Shown here: positions 12,206 to 24,498 of the stretch, piece after piece
Position numbering within the stretch: position 1 is the first letter of the stretch
Layout: each line of letters starts with the position of its first letter
Source of the DNA: Centroberyx gerrardi
Taxonomy: Eukaryota > Chordata > Actinopteri > Beryciformes > Berycidae
Direction: 5' to 3'
Length of the DNA: 64,000 bases
NCBI RefSeq assembly: GCF_048128805.1
Contig: NC_136000.1
Span: 10,503,354 to 10,567,353, forward strand
Program-made: the position numbers and the translations under genes
Notes under the pieces: generated by a model
What the model was told of the DNA's origin: nothing
The model's database searches: none
Seen by the model: only the letters and a program-made list of their open reading frames with translations

Positions 12206-15200
12206 AAGAGACAGAGAGAGAAAGAGAAATGTGACATGTGTTGAGTGTGGTTAGGGGAGGATGAGATGTCTGGTGGAATGTGTCTCCTGATGGCTGTAGC
12301 TGAAGCTTTGAGACATTGTCTGGGAAGAGGAAATCAGATAGGGCCAGTTAAGGAGCAAGTGAACTTCCTCTAGGGGCTGTGGACCCACACCAGGAATGTT
12401 TCTCCCCTCTCACCCCAAAGGCCACACTGCCATTGGTCCACTCGATGGCGAGACGGGACACGCACCATTGTTCTGTTTTAGTTGCCTGTGTTTGCTGTAA
12501 TTTGTGGTTTCAAGCCGACCCAGGGTTCTGTAATTTTGATTGCAATTGGACTGCTGTTGTTTTTAGCACTCTCGAGTAAATTATAGTGAATTACGCTAAA
12601 TTGAACGGTTGGACTTGGATATCTAAAAATGCAACTTTTTTTCCCCTTTTGCTTTGTTTTATGTAACCGATGCAATTTAGAGACAACGCCCTTCGCAATG
12701 ACTTCGGAATTGCCAGATAAGTTGCTTTGGGGAGACATTTTTCAGTCTTTCTCTCACCAAAACAATTGAGTAAGACCCTGACTTTGACCGTGAGCTCCTT
12801 TGGTAGCTGTGTAGCTCATTCTGACCCCATTAAGATGGAGAGAGAGTGAGCAAAAACTATCCCACAGTTCCTCACTTCAAAGGGCCCAGGCATGACAGGA
12901 AGGGGAGGACAGGGGAGGGGAGGGGAGGGACACAGACAGTATCTGGGCTCCCCCACTGCGCAGTTGTGAGAGAGCTCTCCCTAGGACTGGAGACTCATAG
13001 TAATCCCATCAAAGAACCACCAACCAAAGCCTACCCACCGCTCTGTGTATAGGCTATGTGGTGATGATGATAATTACTACTAGGATGATCAGGATGAAAG
13101 CTATATAAGGTGAACTGAGGTCCTGGAGGTTTGAATTCTGACACCAACAGCTGGGGATGACTATGATGATATACAAAAGAAAATATGGTCCAGGAGATTA
13201 ACACCGACTTCGCACACCAACAGCTGGGGTTTGTCATTGTTTGGTTCGTTTGGTTCACTGGGCCTCACCTCTGGGCCACGGTAAGGTCTCCCATTGACGA
13301 TCTCTGGTGAAGCGTAGAGTGGGCTGCCACAGAAGGTTTGCAGCAGCTTGTCCTTATGGTAGAGGTTGGACAGCCCGAAGTCAGCAATCTGTGGAAACAG
13401 GGAGGTGTGTGATGTTTAAACTGGCCATGTGATTGTTAATCCCTCATACAAAGATCATTTGAGGTAAAGTGTTATAATCCCATGTACAGTATTGTCGGTA
13501 ACAGATCATAGATCAAGGGGCAAATTTACCTTAATATTACAGTTTTCATCCAGTAGCACATTTTCCAGTTTCAGATCCCTGTGCACCACTCCATTCTGTA
13601 AGGGACAACAAGAAACAATAAAATCATCACTGATGCATCTATTAATATATTATTAATGACAGATGCATCCAAGTAATAAACAGTCCATTGTATTAAGAGA
13701 TGATTTACTCAGACAGAGCTAGCTCGCGGCTCTCAGGGGAAATCAAGGCGGCCTGTTGGTCTAGTACTGTTTAATTGGTCTTGTCCCCTCTGGGGTCTTT
13801 GTGCTGACATCTGCTGTGATTCTCTTTTCAAACCGACTCACATGTGTCACATAAACATGAGCCTGTAATTACCGCCCAGTATGAATGATGTTCTCACAAC
13901 ATCTTGGGATTAAAAAACAACTATGTTGTTAATGCCTGGTTTTAAAGAGCCCAGGAATTAACATGTGGTATGCAGGGGGACAGAAACCCTTTCAGATGTG
14001 GAGGAGAGGGAGTGACTTCACCCGTCCCCAGCTGCGCTGGGTTGTGCTCTGCATGGCATCTCCCATTGGCTATTCCCCGACAGGCAGCTCATGTTCACAT
14101 GGTTCCGATTGGTGGAGACAAGGTAGCTGCTTGTTGTGTCAGTCAACCACACCACCCCACCCGGCGGGAGGCTGCGCTTGGTGGTGATGACTCATCATCC
14201 ATGGTTGTCTGGGACTCTCCTATCTAAGGAGCATGACATCATCCCTATCTCCAGCTGGGAGGAGGATGACGAGAGGGGAGCCCATCCAAACAAGTCCTTG
14301 ACCCTTGGGGGTGGACGGGAGTTAGTGAGGTGTGGGACAAGGGTTGACAGGGGTGTGGCTGGAGCTCTGTCTCTGGGGAAAGCTCCGGGGGGATCCTGGG
14401 ACATCCATCAGATGAGGACAGAGTTAACGCAGGGGCTGTTTGGTGCACTGTAATCGGAGTGTAAGCCTGAATTCAACTGGCCTGTGTTCCATCTCCACTC
14501 AGAACCAGATGACTCCCAAACACCAGTGCGCCAAGAAAAGCATGCTGCGTACAGCACGGCAGACTGACTGGCTATGTGGTTGACTATGGAGATGCATGGT
14601 TAATGTTACATTAAGCACGCCCTGGGCTGGAATTACAAAGTATGGATGTGTGTGCGGCAGTGTGTTTTAGAGAGAGAGGCAAAGAAACATAAAACAGTGG
14701 CTGAGAAAATGAATGTGCGTGTTTCTCTCCATATGTGTGTCCTCTCACCTTGTGACAGTGATGCACGGCAGAGACTATCTGTCTGAAGAAGCGTCGCGTC
14801 TCTCGCTCGCTCAGGCGCCGGCGCTCGCTGATGTAGTCATACAGCTCGCCCTTGCTGGCGTACTCCATCACGATCACGATCTTGTCTTTGTTCTCGAACA
14901 CTGGGAAAAGACAAGAGACAGAACAATTGGCCACAGTTCACTACTATCTAACTTTCACCACAATAATATCCAGATTAATGGCCAGAGAGAGATGGGAGGA
15001 CTCATCATGTAGTCACTCCAACTTCATTCTATCATTTTATAATCACAAATGGACATTGTTATGTAAAATGCAGAGTAAATGAGTTTGCCCCCCTCCTGGT
15101 TTTGGGGCAGGAGTCCAAATTCCAGAGAAGCACATTACATCCCTGCACTTCTCCCAGGGTTACATCACCCAAACCCCACCTCATGAGTCTGGCTGCAGCC

Positions 15201-16050
15201 GTTAACAACACTGCAGGGAGGGGCTGTTAATTCAATCAAGCCCACCTCTCAGAGACCGGAGCGAGAGAGGGGGAGAGAAGTGAAGAGGGAGAGAAAAGAG
15301 GAGTTTCACAGACAGAAGGTCCTCTATAGTGTCATGACCTTGACAGTAACTCATCAGCTTCTCATCATGTCTCCACATTTCACAACCCACTCCCACATTC
15401 CTAGTCACCATACTGAGCGTCCATCCGTTGGAAGAGATAGGAAAACATCACACTAAATTAAATGATAGTTTCATCTAGGGACACCCTTCTCACCAACTGT
15501 GCTGGTAACTTGGGCTCACTACTCAAAAGAAGCAATGTATTACTCAGTCTATTACACCCTCAAAATTGGCAAAAATCATGATAACTCAATTATTGCCTTG
15601 CCTGTGTCTTTCTGTGTGAGTGATCAGGGAAACCAAATAATGTTCATGTCCAATGTTCTTGTCATTCTTTTGCTCAATAAAAGTTAGCTAATAGAGGTTG
15701 GCCTTGCAACTGAAAGAGGGAGACAACTAAATCTGAAGAAAATGAACGGGCCATAGGGATAATCAGAGCTGTTGCTTCAATCTGATTTTTAAAAGGGTTA
15801 AAGGTTTGTTTTTTTTTTGGATTGGTACCTGTAACATTATCATTGAAATTGAAATAGTGATTTGTTGCACTACTGGTTACAGGAGAAAGTAATGTTAGTA
15901 CTGTAACATGTTACTATCCAACTCCAGCTCACCAAACGTATCATTCTGTGTCAATATTTAGCCTCCTGGTGTATAATTTCAACTTGGCAACATACTTCTT
16001 TCCCAACTACTTGGCATGTAGGGAATGAAAATGGTTAGTCAGGCAGAGAA

Positions 16051-16118
<68 letters not shown>

Positions 16119-18427
16119 AGGGAGTGCTGAAGAGACGACAACAACACAGTCAACCATGTTGCTCCTTATTGTGCGTTGATTTTCCCACACAGCGGGGTCA
16201 CCGGGGTGAAGGCCTCTGCTTTCTGCACCCATGAGTGAGCACCTTCATAATCTGTCACACTACTCTCCTCACCCCACCTCCCAGGGTCCTTTTAAAGACA
16301 TAATCCTCTACAAAAACACACAGTTGCTGAGTGATGGTAATGCTCCCCGATTGTGACTGTCTGCCTGCTCGGGCGGTAACTTATGGGACCCGAGCCAAGC
16401 GCCCAGGACAGGAGAGAGCGGATTTGGGCTTTTTGATTGGTGGACAGAGTGGTGACCTTGGGCGACAACTGCAGTGATCCGTAGCGGGGTTGTGCTGCGA
16501 GAGCCAATTCCCAGCGTGTGCTCTGATTTACCTTTGACCCCTGGAGGCGAGGTAATTACCTGGCTTACATAACTTGGGTTAGTTACAGCCCGTTGGGTGC
16601 CACAGCCGCCGCTACAGCCACCCTGTCACTCACAGGGCTTTGTTTGCAGGTCAGGCCCTCCCATCGGACTAATTAGCACCTATTGTCCTATTGCCATACG
16701 CTGATGATAGGCCTCTGTAGCAAGCTTACATAGGGGGCGAGTAGCGGAGTACTGTTACAAAGGCTAATACAGCAGGGTGGAAGAATACTTTTGACACGGA
16801 CTAAAAACAAACAAGCACTAAAATCTGTATGCTATCTGATTTAGGTATTTTTTTAGGCTGAGCTAATGGTTAATGCCTGAAGTAAAGTCTGTTAAACTTG
16901 CCAACATCAGAACTTGAATTGCTATTCAGGCCTGCCTCACCTTTAATTTAGAGAGTACAGTATTTTGAATACAATGAAAGCAGGGTGAATAGTCTTTTGT
17001 CTGTTCTAGCTTTCTGTCTCCTCCTCATCTCCTCTTCTCCTCTAAGCTGAAGGGAGGAGTCCTCATCAGTGTCTGTCTCTACACACACATCTACACACTA
17101 CTAAAGTTTTATTTGGATGAACCGATTTGAGCATTTACAGCATTCTTTGGGGTTGAGCATTTGTTTTAAAAGGGGGGTTACTAGAGTATGAGTTATGCCG
17201 GAGGAGCGACGCGCAAAATCCGCTTTTAAATGCCTCGCACAGCATGCTGATGGATGCAGAATGCGAGGGGAGAGAGGGAGTGGTAAAAATCAATCTTCAC
17301 ACACACATCTGGTTCAGCTTTGCTTCACACAAGGCAGTTAGCAGGGGCTGTTGAAGAGGGTGTTGCCGGATACACAAATCTGGGGGCCTTCTATACATCT
17401 CCAAAGCAAGGCTGGGTGGAGGCCAGGCCACAACAGTAAACGCTGGCCTTAAGGAGAAACACCAGAAAGGAGAGCAAAGCACTAAATAAAAGAGACTGGC
17501 AGAGTTTGGTGGTGGAGGAGGCTGTTCACAGAGGAGGGCTGCACGCATAGGAACACCATACAGGCTCCTCCAAGTTTATAAAGCTGGGTGTTCTTTTAAT
17601 CATTCTCCCAGACAACGCACAAACTAGGCTAAACCGCAGGCCTCCAGCTGACTACTGGCACGTTCCCATGACAAATAGCGCTGTTTGTCACATATACACA
17701 GCGCTGATAACGATCCGGGGACTTTGAAACTAAACAAAAGATGGTAGGTGAGCCAGTTTGGGCAGTGGCACACAACCAACCGTCACCGTGGCAGGACAGC
17801 CATCCTGAAAGGGCATAGAAACTGTTGCTTTGTTGACACAGGCATAAAAATAGTCGCAAGTCACAAATCACATGAAACCAACTCGCACACGGCAGCGCCT
17901 TGTGACTTTAATTGCCTGCACACAGGCCTAGGCTGCATTATATGAGATGATGAATTGCAAGCAATATGCCGAAAGAATTCAATGGGAATTGTTCAACCTT
18001 TACACTCACCATTAATTCCAACCATAGCTCGTCTATTTTTCCTTCCAGTGAGGTTAAGGTCATTCAATAGGACTCATATCAAAAGGAAAGGAGGTTCACC
18101 CAAAGAGAAAATATGCCGTGCCGTCTAAAGCCTTACTTGAAGGCTTTGATATTTAGAGAGTTGCTTCCTGGGGTAGATATATGTGGAGGTTGCTCCAGGG
18201 GGAGGCTTAGGGCCTTTCCTCCCTCCACACAGCCTGGACCGGAGTCAGACAGGGTGCAGGCCTGGGTGACTGAGGTCAACCCAGTGTCTCCCTGGCTTCA
18301 CACACACACATGTGCGCATAACGTTACACACACACACATACTCGCCCACGCACACAGATCTATGCACACACACATATGCACACATGCACGAACGCACATA
18401 CACAGACACTGATCTGACACACGTGCA

Positions 18428-18464
<37 letters not shown>

Positions 18465-18613
18465 TACTTATACACACATACAGTCTGGTTCCCAGCTGCA
18501 GTCGTCTCTAAGTATCAGCAGATGTCTGGCCCTGAGATCAAGACCAGGGAAGACTAGGGATGAGACCTCTTAGATGTGGGAGAGGCAACCCCCACAGAAC
18601 CCCCCCTTTGAAC

Positions 18614-18677
<64 letters not shown>

Positions 18678-18853
18678 ATTCAGAGCCATCCAGACGTACA
18701 CCGTCAAAGCCATCCAGACATTTACTGGCCTAGGCAGCCAGACAGAGCAGAGAAGATGAATAACATCCCAGAGCTGTAGTCCAGGTCTTATTATGACATC
18801 TGCATGTCATAACATGACAATCCTACAGCCTGAGCTGAGGGAGGAGCAAAGTA

Positions 18854-18915
<62 letters not shown>

Positions 18916-21900
18916 GCCAGACAAGAGGCAGACCCTCACCTTCATATATAGAGATGATGTGTGGGTGGCGAAGTGATGACATGATCTCGATCTCTCGGCG
19001 GATGTGAACCATGTCCTGCTCATCCTTGATCTTCTCCTTCCGAATGGACTTGATAGCCACCTGGAGACACAGAGGACACTTTGATCAGTTGACTTTTCGT
19101 TATTATAACACCAAAGTTAGATTTGACAGTAATATTGGATAATGAATAACTTGGTTGGGTACTGAATAATAGCTCTCATGTTTTTACTTGAATTGCTTGT
19201 GTCCTTTTGTTTGCTCTGTAAAGCACCTTGTGACAGATATTTTTTGTAAAAGGGTTTAATTTGAAAAAGGGGATTTCCAAAGAAAACCGCAAAGCAAGAC
19301 ATTACCTTAAAGGCCAACATCTTATGTCACATCCATTATCTTATCAGCAGACTTCAAAATGTACACAGCTATTGCAGAGTCCATGCGTACCATGTGATGT
19401 ATGTGTCAGTACAAACATGTGAGCCAACCCAGTGACTATTCTCTTTCTCTATAATAAACTTTCTGTGCTTCGTCAACCACATCTAGCCTCCCTCCCATGG
19501 GTCCTATAAGGCCCATATAGCAACCTTTGACCTCTCATCACCCTCCTTGCAGACATGAGAGCTAGATGAGGCAAAGAAGGGGAGGCGTCATCCCTTTCTC
19601 ACACTGTAATTTACTCAGCCTCTGGGGTGGTGTGGGGGGCAAAATGAAGGTGCTCTCTTTGAGAAAAACAACCTGGCACGTGGTGCCATAATGGAAGCTT
19701 TCTTTGTACTCTTCAGGGCCCGGGCCTACATTTAGCCTGGTGTTAGTCAGTGTTTGGGCTGGGCCTATGATCTGGGCCCCTAACCCTGCTCTAATGGAGA
19801 GATCAAGTGGCAGATTCACAAGGTTCTACATGGGGGTTTCCATAGCAACTGTCTGTCTGGGAGGGGCTGTCGTTGAAAACATTTTAATTTGTCTTCTCTC
19901 CTAAGGACCTGGAGTACTGTGAAAGAGAGGGTGAGCAGGGAGGAAAGTTTCCGTGATTTCTGGAGGCAGGGTGGCCTGCAGGTCAAAGTGACCTCTCCAT
20001 AAATCAAATGTGACAGGTTTGATCCCCACAGCATCCATGTTTCCTGTCCTGTCAAAGTGTCCATGAGCAAGGCACCGAACCCCTTCCGCCCACTCATTGT
20101 AAGTCATTCTGATTAAGAGCATCTGTTAAGTGTCTACATTGTAAACTGTCTCAATAGCAGGCCTTGTGGTGTGTAGAGAAGGATCAGTAAAGGAGCAGAA
20201 GTTGAGTCAGGGATTCAGTCCTCTAGCCCAGCCAGCGGGGCTGAGATTCAACAGTCAACAATTACACTTGATTAGATGATTTTTCACTGTCATGCAAATG
20301 CCACCAGGCTAGGAGTCGACCGCAACTGGATGCATTCAAACCTCTATCGTTTAGCCGATGCGCTCCTAAAATGAGAGGTTAGTGGCCTACTCCAAATAAA
20401 CCAATCGAAAGTACACAGTCTAGCACATGTCCCTATAATTGTAGCCTAAACATTCTGGATTGAGTCCTGGGCCTCCTTTGATCAGGCCTGTATAGGGCCC
20501 ATTCACTCTGAATTCTGTTAGTTTAAACTTTTGTCCTCCCCGAGCTAAGCGGCTGTACTCTGAGGAGCCCAGCTTTATTCCATGCAGCAGAAACCACAGG
20601 CAGTAGCGGGTGCCAAGCTAATTACCGTGTACATCAATAAAAATAACCCCAAACCGGAATAGCTCCCATCCAGAGCATGTCTTGATTACATAGAATTTAA
20701 AGAAATGATTCTGTAATAAACAAGAGGGGTCCAGGGTGTCCACATGCTGTGTTCCTAATTGGTAAACGTTGTTTGTGCCTTAACACTGTTGTTTTCCTTT
20801 ACCTCATCAGATTCATCAACATTTTATCCCTGATCCAAAAACCTGAGTAAGATTTTTGACTCACAGTCTTTGTGTGTAGCAGAGTGCAAGTCAGCTTCCT
20901 GGTTTTAATTTAAGAATGAGATGGTGTGGTGCCAAATTCTACAGAAATATCGTGTGCTGCGGGGACTGCCACCTCTGCACTTCCCCCAATAGAACCCATT
21001 CAAATTCTATGGAGGACAATTTTGCACTCAATCTGAGAAATGCCATACAAAAGCTGGCAAAGTCAAGTAAAATTTCCATGTATGATCGCAGCCTAAGCGC
21101 AAAAAGGTCCTTTCTTCCAAATGGCTAGTAATCAATCTTCGGCATGATCCTAATACCACACTGTATGCAAAGTCATTGAATGAGCCAGCATTCCCACATT
21201 GGGCTTGAGACAAAGCCAGGCTTCCCTTGTGTATCTCCTCATGTTCGCCTGCCCTGACCCCGTTGTGGATCATTAAACAGGACTGCAGATCAGCCACTCG
21301 CCAGCTGGCTGGGCTGGCCGACACAGCTACGCTTGTCCTTAAGTGGATCCCTATTACTGTCACTCACGGTAAACAGCCGCTGCACTGCTGGCCGTGCTGG
21401 CCTCTGCCAGGTATGGGCCTGGTCTAGTCCGGCCCCCCCTGCTCGCAACAGAGCTTGTTTGAAGTGAAAGTCCATGTTTCGCTTCACTAGAGCCTGACAT
21501 CGTCCAGCGCTTTCTCAGGCCATTAAAATAGATGAGGTATCCATCACAAGTTCACCCCTCCTTGCGTTTTCTAAAGATCATGATCATATGTTGTGACGAG
21601 TATGTGTGTGTGTGAGTCAGAGGGAGGGAGAGAGAAAGAGAGAGAGAGTGGGAGGAAGAGGCCCTTCACTCTTCCAGAGAACTATCTTCTCAAACGGGGC
21701 CAGGAATCGTAATACCTCTTCACCCGCACCACACAGAGCAGAGGAATGTCAGTGTTTTCCCCTCTCCCGTCTCTCCCCAGTGAATCCATTGTTGGGGAGT
21801 GATGTAATCTAGTGCTTTAAGCTCATATTAACGTGACTCTGTAACCCCTTTAACTGACGCTGTCCCTCTCTTGTTATGGTGGGGTTCCCCTTGTCTCTAT

Positions 21901-24498
21901 GCTGACCGCTCACCCCCTCTCCACCCCTCCCCTCTGTGACGGACCCCCCATACAGGATATTAACTTTCCCCTCCAATCTCATTTCCTGCTGGGGATGGCC
22001 TTTCATGTGTCACTGCCCATTCTGGGCCCTGCTGTCACCACAACCTTTTCACTAAAGTCATCTACATGGCATCATATAATACATACACACACACACACTC
22101 AGTCTATCTCTCTCACACACATATGCAAACATGTGAACACCTCTTTTAGCGGCATGAACAAACACATGAGCATGTGCATGTGTCAGATATACATAGATAT
22201 CTCCACAATGATCTCCAGCCTATGAGCAACTGCACTCCATATAATGTTGGATTTCCAGGCTGGGCTGCCAAGCAACACAACATATGGCTGTGCAGATTAA
22301 AGCAGGCACTCAGTCAGTCCCACTTTCGCTGACACGCTGAACGTGCCCACATCTAATCAATCTTTCTCAAGTAAGTCCCTTCAATTCCAGTCCGCACGCG
22401 CACATAATCACACTCACACACACACAAAACTTCCTCGGTTTATCTCGTCAATCATTCTGCTCTCTCTCTGCTCTTCTCGTTTGCTTTGCGGAAGGAGCCA
22501 GGGAAAGGTACAGGGGAGTCAAGGTGGTTGCATAACAGTCTCACCACGCTGCTGGATCTGCCATATGGACACCAGGGACTGCCTCTGGGTCAGAGGTCAG
22601 GTAAACTCTAGCAACACAGTGCCAGACACACGTGCCACTCTCGCTCTGTCTGTCTGAGTTCTGCCGGTACTCTGTGTACCGAGACGCTGATTCTCCAAGG
22701 GCTTCCCTAAGATACACAACCTAGCACCTGAAACACACTGATGCAAGAAAGGCCTCGGCTTTGCCGGCATCCTGTTCTGACCCAGGAATTCGGACAGGAA
22801 AGTCTGAATGCTGTGCTCTGGACATTGCTACAGATAGGCTAAAAGGAAGAATGTAGGCATTACCCCAGTGAATTTTGACTGCTGAAATTTGACCATCTAT
22901 ATTCTGAGGCTGACTTTTAGATAGGCTACTCCATCATCATCTTAATCCATCATTACTAGCAATAAAGGTCTAATTTACTACACTGTTTGCAAACATTACA
23001 AATGTAAACAAACCTTATATGTATGCCTCGTGGTTGGCTGTCAAATACTGTTAAGTGAATAAAATGTCTTCAATCAAATGAGTCAATTGGAAATCATCTA
23101 AGCAAAAAAAGCAATTGTGAATTGGAGCTTTAAATATGAACTGAACCAATTTTGCTGTCTTGAGAGCAGTATCTCAAACTTACTGGTGTCAAAATAAGAT
23201 GCTTTATCCAGAGTATACATTATGCAATATTATTATACTTGTGAAAGGAGAATGTTCCACATTAGACCTGGTGCCATGACAATAATGAATTGGAAAATAT
23301 ATTGAAGGCAATGAACCACGTGGAGCAGGCCAAGAGAGGGAGCTGTACCAGAGGGTTTATGGTGCCCCCATCTAGCATGCATTTGCCAGGAGCTATGAAA
23401 CCAAGGGGGGACATTGTTGACCCATACTGAGTTTCCCCCCTGGCATTCTCAACACATGGAAAATTCCTCCTGTCCTGCCAGAATGGGCACAGGGGTCAAA
23501 TTTTGCCACACATGGAAATATTTGGAGAGGTGTGCAGGTCTGAACGGACAGCTCATAGGTTCGCTACAAAACAGCAGATGGTGGGTTTCCTGTGACAAAG
23601 TCAGCCGAGTTGTTCATGAAGAAACAGAAAGTGATAGACTGACTCACTAGCACACACACGCACACACTCCAAATCACAAACAAAACCACAAGGACTTTCG
23701 GGCTAAAACACTTAAGTATTTTATGGAGCAGCTTTAAACTTTTCCCCAACTGTGAAAAATAACCTTTTAGCCTTCACAGCAATAAATTGCATTTTTGGCC
23801 CCATTTGATATGAGTGGGCCTGATCTCTGGGGGACTGTTGGCCGGCTTCAGTGATGCATATCATTGGGGTCACTGAAGTGGCATCAGTCAGTCAGTAGCC
23901 GGATTTAAACATCTGCACTCCAGCATCCGGTCGTGAGGCCCCGCACAGGACAAGGCGTGTGCAGCCGAGATTCCCGTGGCCCCTGGGGGCCTTGGAGCAT
24001 GGGGGAATTCCCAGCGGGGGAAGGAGACGCACACGCCTCTCTCTGAGCGCAACAAAGCACTTATTTTGGACCAATGTTATTTGTAGTGACTCAGTAAAGG
24101 GCGTTGCAATAGTATACTATGTCTGAATTACAGGCGTCTAGGGCCACTAAAAAGGACCTCGACAGATGTTTACAACCGCTTAGAGCGTTTCTCAAGTGGC
24201 TCACCTCTCTGCCGGAGTGCCGCTCAATGGCCTTCTTGACTTTGCCATAGGTCCCTCTTCCGAGCGTCTCCAGCAGCTCGTAGCGGTGTTTCAGGTTATG
24301 CTTGTGGTGGTGTTTTTTCACGCCCGAGTTTCTCCTTCCATCACTGCTTGCCGGGGTCTCTGCCGGTGAACTGCCGGCAGGTAGGGGTGGAGGTGGAGGG
24401 GAGAGGTCACCCCCCATCGGTTTGCCCGCTGAGGTTTGGCCCGGCTGGGCCTGGGGGCGGGATGGCCCCCGGTGGGGTGATAGACAGGCGGTTTCCAT
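9970..24498 (-). CDS. nuak1: NUAK family SNF1-like kinase 1 (AMPK-related, LKB1-activated)
   Basis: Seven coding exons on the minus strand join in phase: 24498-24205, 19060-18940, 14900-14749, 13595-13530, 13388-13269, 11476-11344 and 11063-9970. The product is about 659 aa, close to human NUAK1 (661). Residues 61-72 hold the [11 protein letters not shown] stretch typical of NUAKs. The kinase domain (about 73-327) has a G-loop GRGTYG, VAIK lysine 101, HRD at 194-196, DFG at 214-216 and the T-loop threonine at about 229 that LKB1 phosphorylates in this family. The C-terminal region carries three GILK motifs (about 405, 468 and 514), the motif by which NUAK1 binds the PP1-beta/MYPT1 phosphatase. 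Family roles are cell adhesion, contractility, polarity and metabolism. NUAK2 was considered, but the kinase and tail sequence fit NUAK1 better. Whether it is the a or b fish duplicate is not decidable here. The ATG at 24498 opens a proline-rich N-terminus that is poorly conserved. Confidence 0.95.
11259..11288. repeat. (TG)n / (CA)n array in nuak1 intron 6
   Basis: Fifteen TG units on the plus strand, reading as CA in the nuak1 transcript. It starts about 55 nt downstream of the exon 6 donor at 11343. See the finding on CA tracts at splice donors. Confidence 0.95.
12171..12194. repeat. (TG)n microsatellite
   Basis: Twelve TG units followed by a GA-rich tail, inside nuak1 intron 5. Confidence 0.95.
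13120..13229. repeat. Imperfect local duplication
   Basis: Two related segments, 13,120-13,156 and 13,189-13,229, each begin GTCC(T/A)GGAG and end with the same CACCAACAGCTGGGG. They lie only 40 bases upstream (in transcript sense, downstream) of the nuak1 exon 5 donor. Confidence 0.6.
13596..14748 (-). other. nuak1 intron 3
   Basis: Intron between the exon ending HHCHK and the short 22-codon exon carrying the HRD motif. No repeat longer than a few units and no coding signal. The first 60 bases in transcript sense are CA-rich. Confidence 0.8.
16054..16113. repeat. (GA)n microsatellite
   Basis: About 30 uninterrupted GA units on the plus strand, CT in the nuak1 transcript. Confidence 0.95.
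16320..16740. promoter_or_regulatory. Candidate conserved non-coding element in nuak1 intron 2
   Basis: A repeat-free, balanced-composition segment with clustered homeodomain-type and E-box-like words. It includes the perfect 12-bp palindrome AGGTAATTACCT at 16,550-16,561 and a second ATTAG word near 16,669. The placement in a long early intron suits an enhancer, but conservation cannot be tested here. Confidence 0.3.
18429..18462. repeat. (CA)n microsatellite
   Basis: Seventeen CA units on the plus strand inside nuak1 intron 2, preceded by degenerate CA-rich sequence from about 18,300. Confidence 0.95.
18619..18675. repeat. (CA)n microsatellite
   Basis: About 28 CA units on the plus strand inside nuak1 intron 2. 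It is complementary to the TG array 186 bases further on. Confidence 0.95.
18861..18914. repeat. (TG)n / (CA)n array next to the nuak1 exon 2 donor
   Basis: Twenty-seven TG units on the plus strand. In the nuak1 transcript this is a (CA)27 tract starting 25 nt inside intron 2, after the donor at 18939. Confidence 0.95.
19061..24204 (-). other. nuak1 intron 1
   Basis: A 5.1-kb intron between the exon ending in the kinase G-loop and the exon with the catalytic lysine. It contains a tRNA-derived SINE (about 19,965-20,150), minor CA-rich stretches near 22,085-22,130 and 22,410-22,430, and otherwise unremarkable sequence. No coding signal. Confidence 0.8.
19965..20150 (+). mobile_element. tRNA-derived SINE, V-SINE-like
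   Basis: The 5' part is tRNA-like, with a B-box-type word (AGGTTTGATCCCC, about 20,015-20,027). The body contains TGAGCAAGGCACCGAACCCC (about 20,064), and the 3' end has TAAGAGCATCTGTTAAGTG (about 20,115-20,132). These words are hallmarks of vertebrate V-SINE-type elements, which are common in fish. The copy is diverged and sits in nuak1 intron 1 in antisense orientation to the gene. Confidence 0.75.

Larger units (their letters stand above)
11477..13268 (-). other. nuak1 intron 5
   Basis: Intron between the exon encoding the activation loop and the exon beginning VDSWALG. It contains a TG microsatellite (12,171-12,194) next to a GA-rich tail, a G/A-rich patch at 12,898-12,930, and a small local duplication just before exon 5. 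No coding signal was found. Confidence 0.8.
14901..18939 (-). other. nuak1 intron 2
   Basis: A 4-kb intron. It contains a long GA microsatellite (16,054-16,113), a repeat-free segment with a perfect palindrome (16,320-16,740), and three CA/TG arrays between 18,429 and 18,914. No coding signal. Confidence 0.8.

Noticed and set aside
9970-24498. Assignment of the kinase as NUAK2
   Set aside because: The kinase domain and the C-terminal tail words ([27 protein letters not shown]) follow NUAK1; the length also fits NUAK1.
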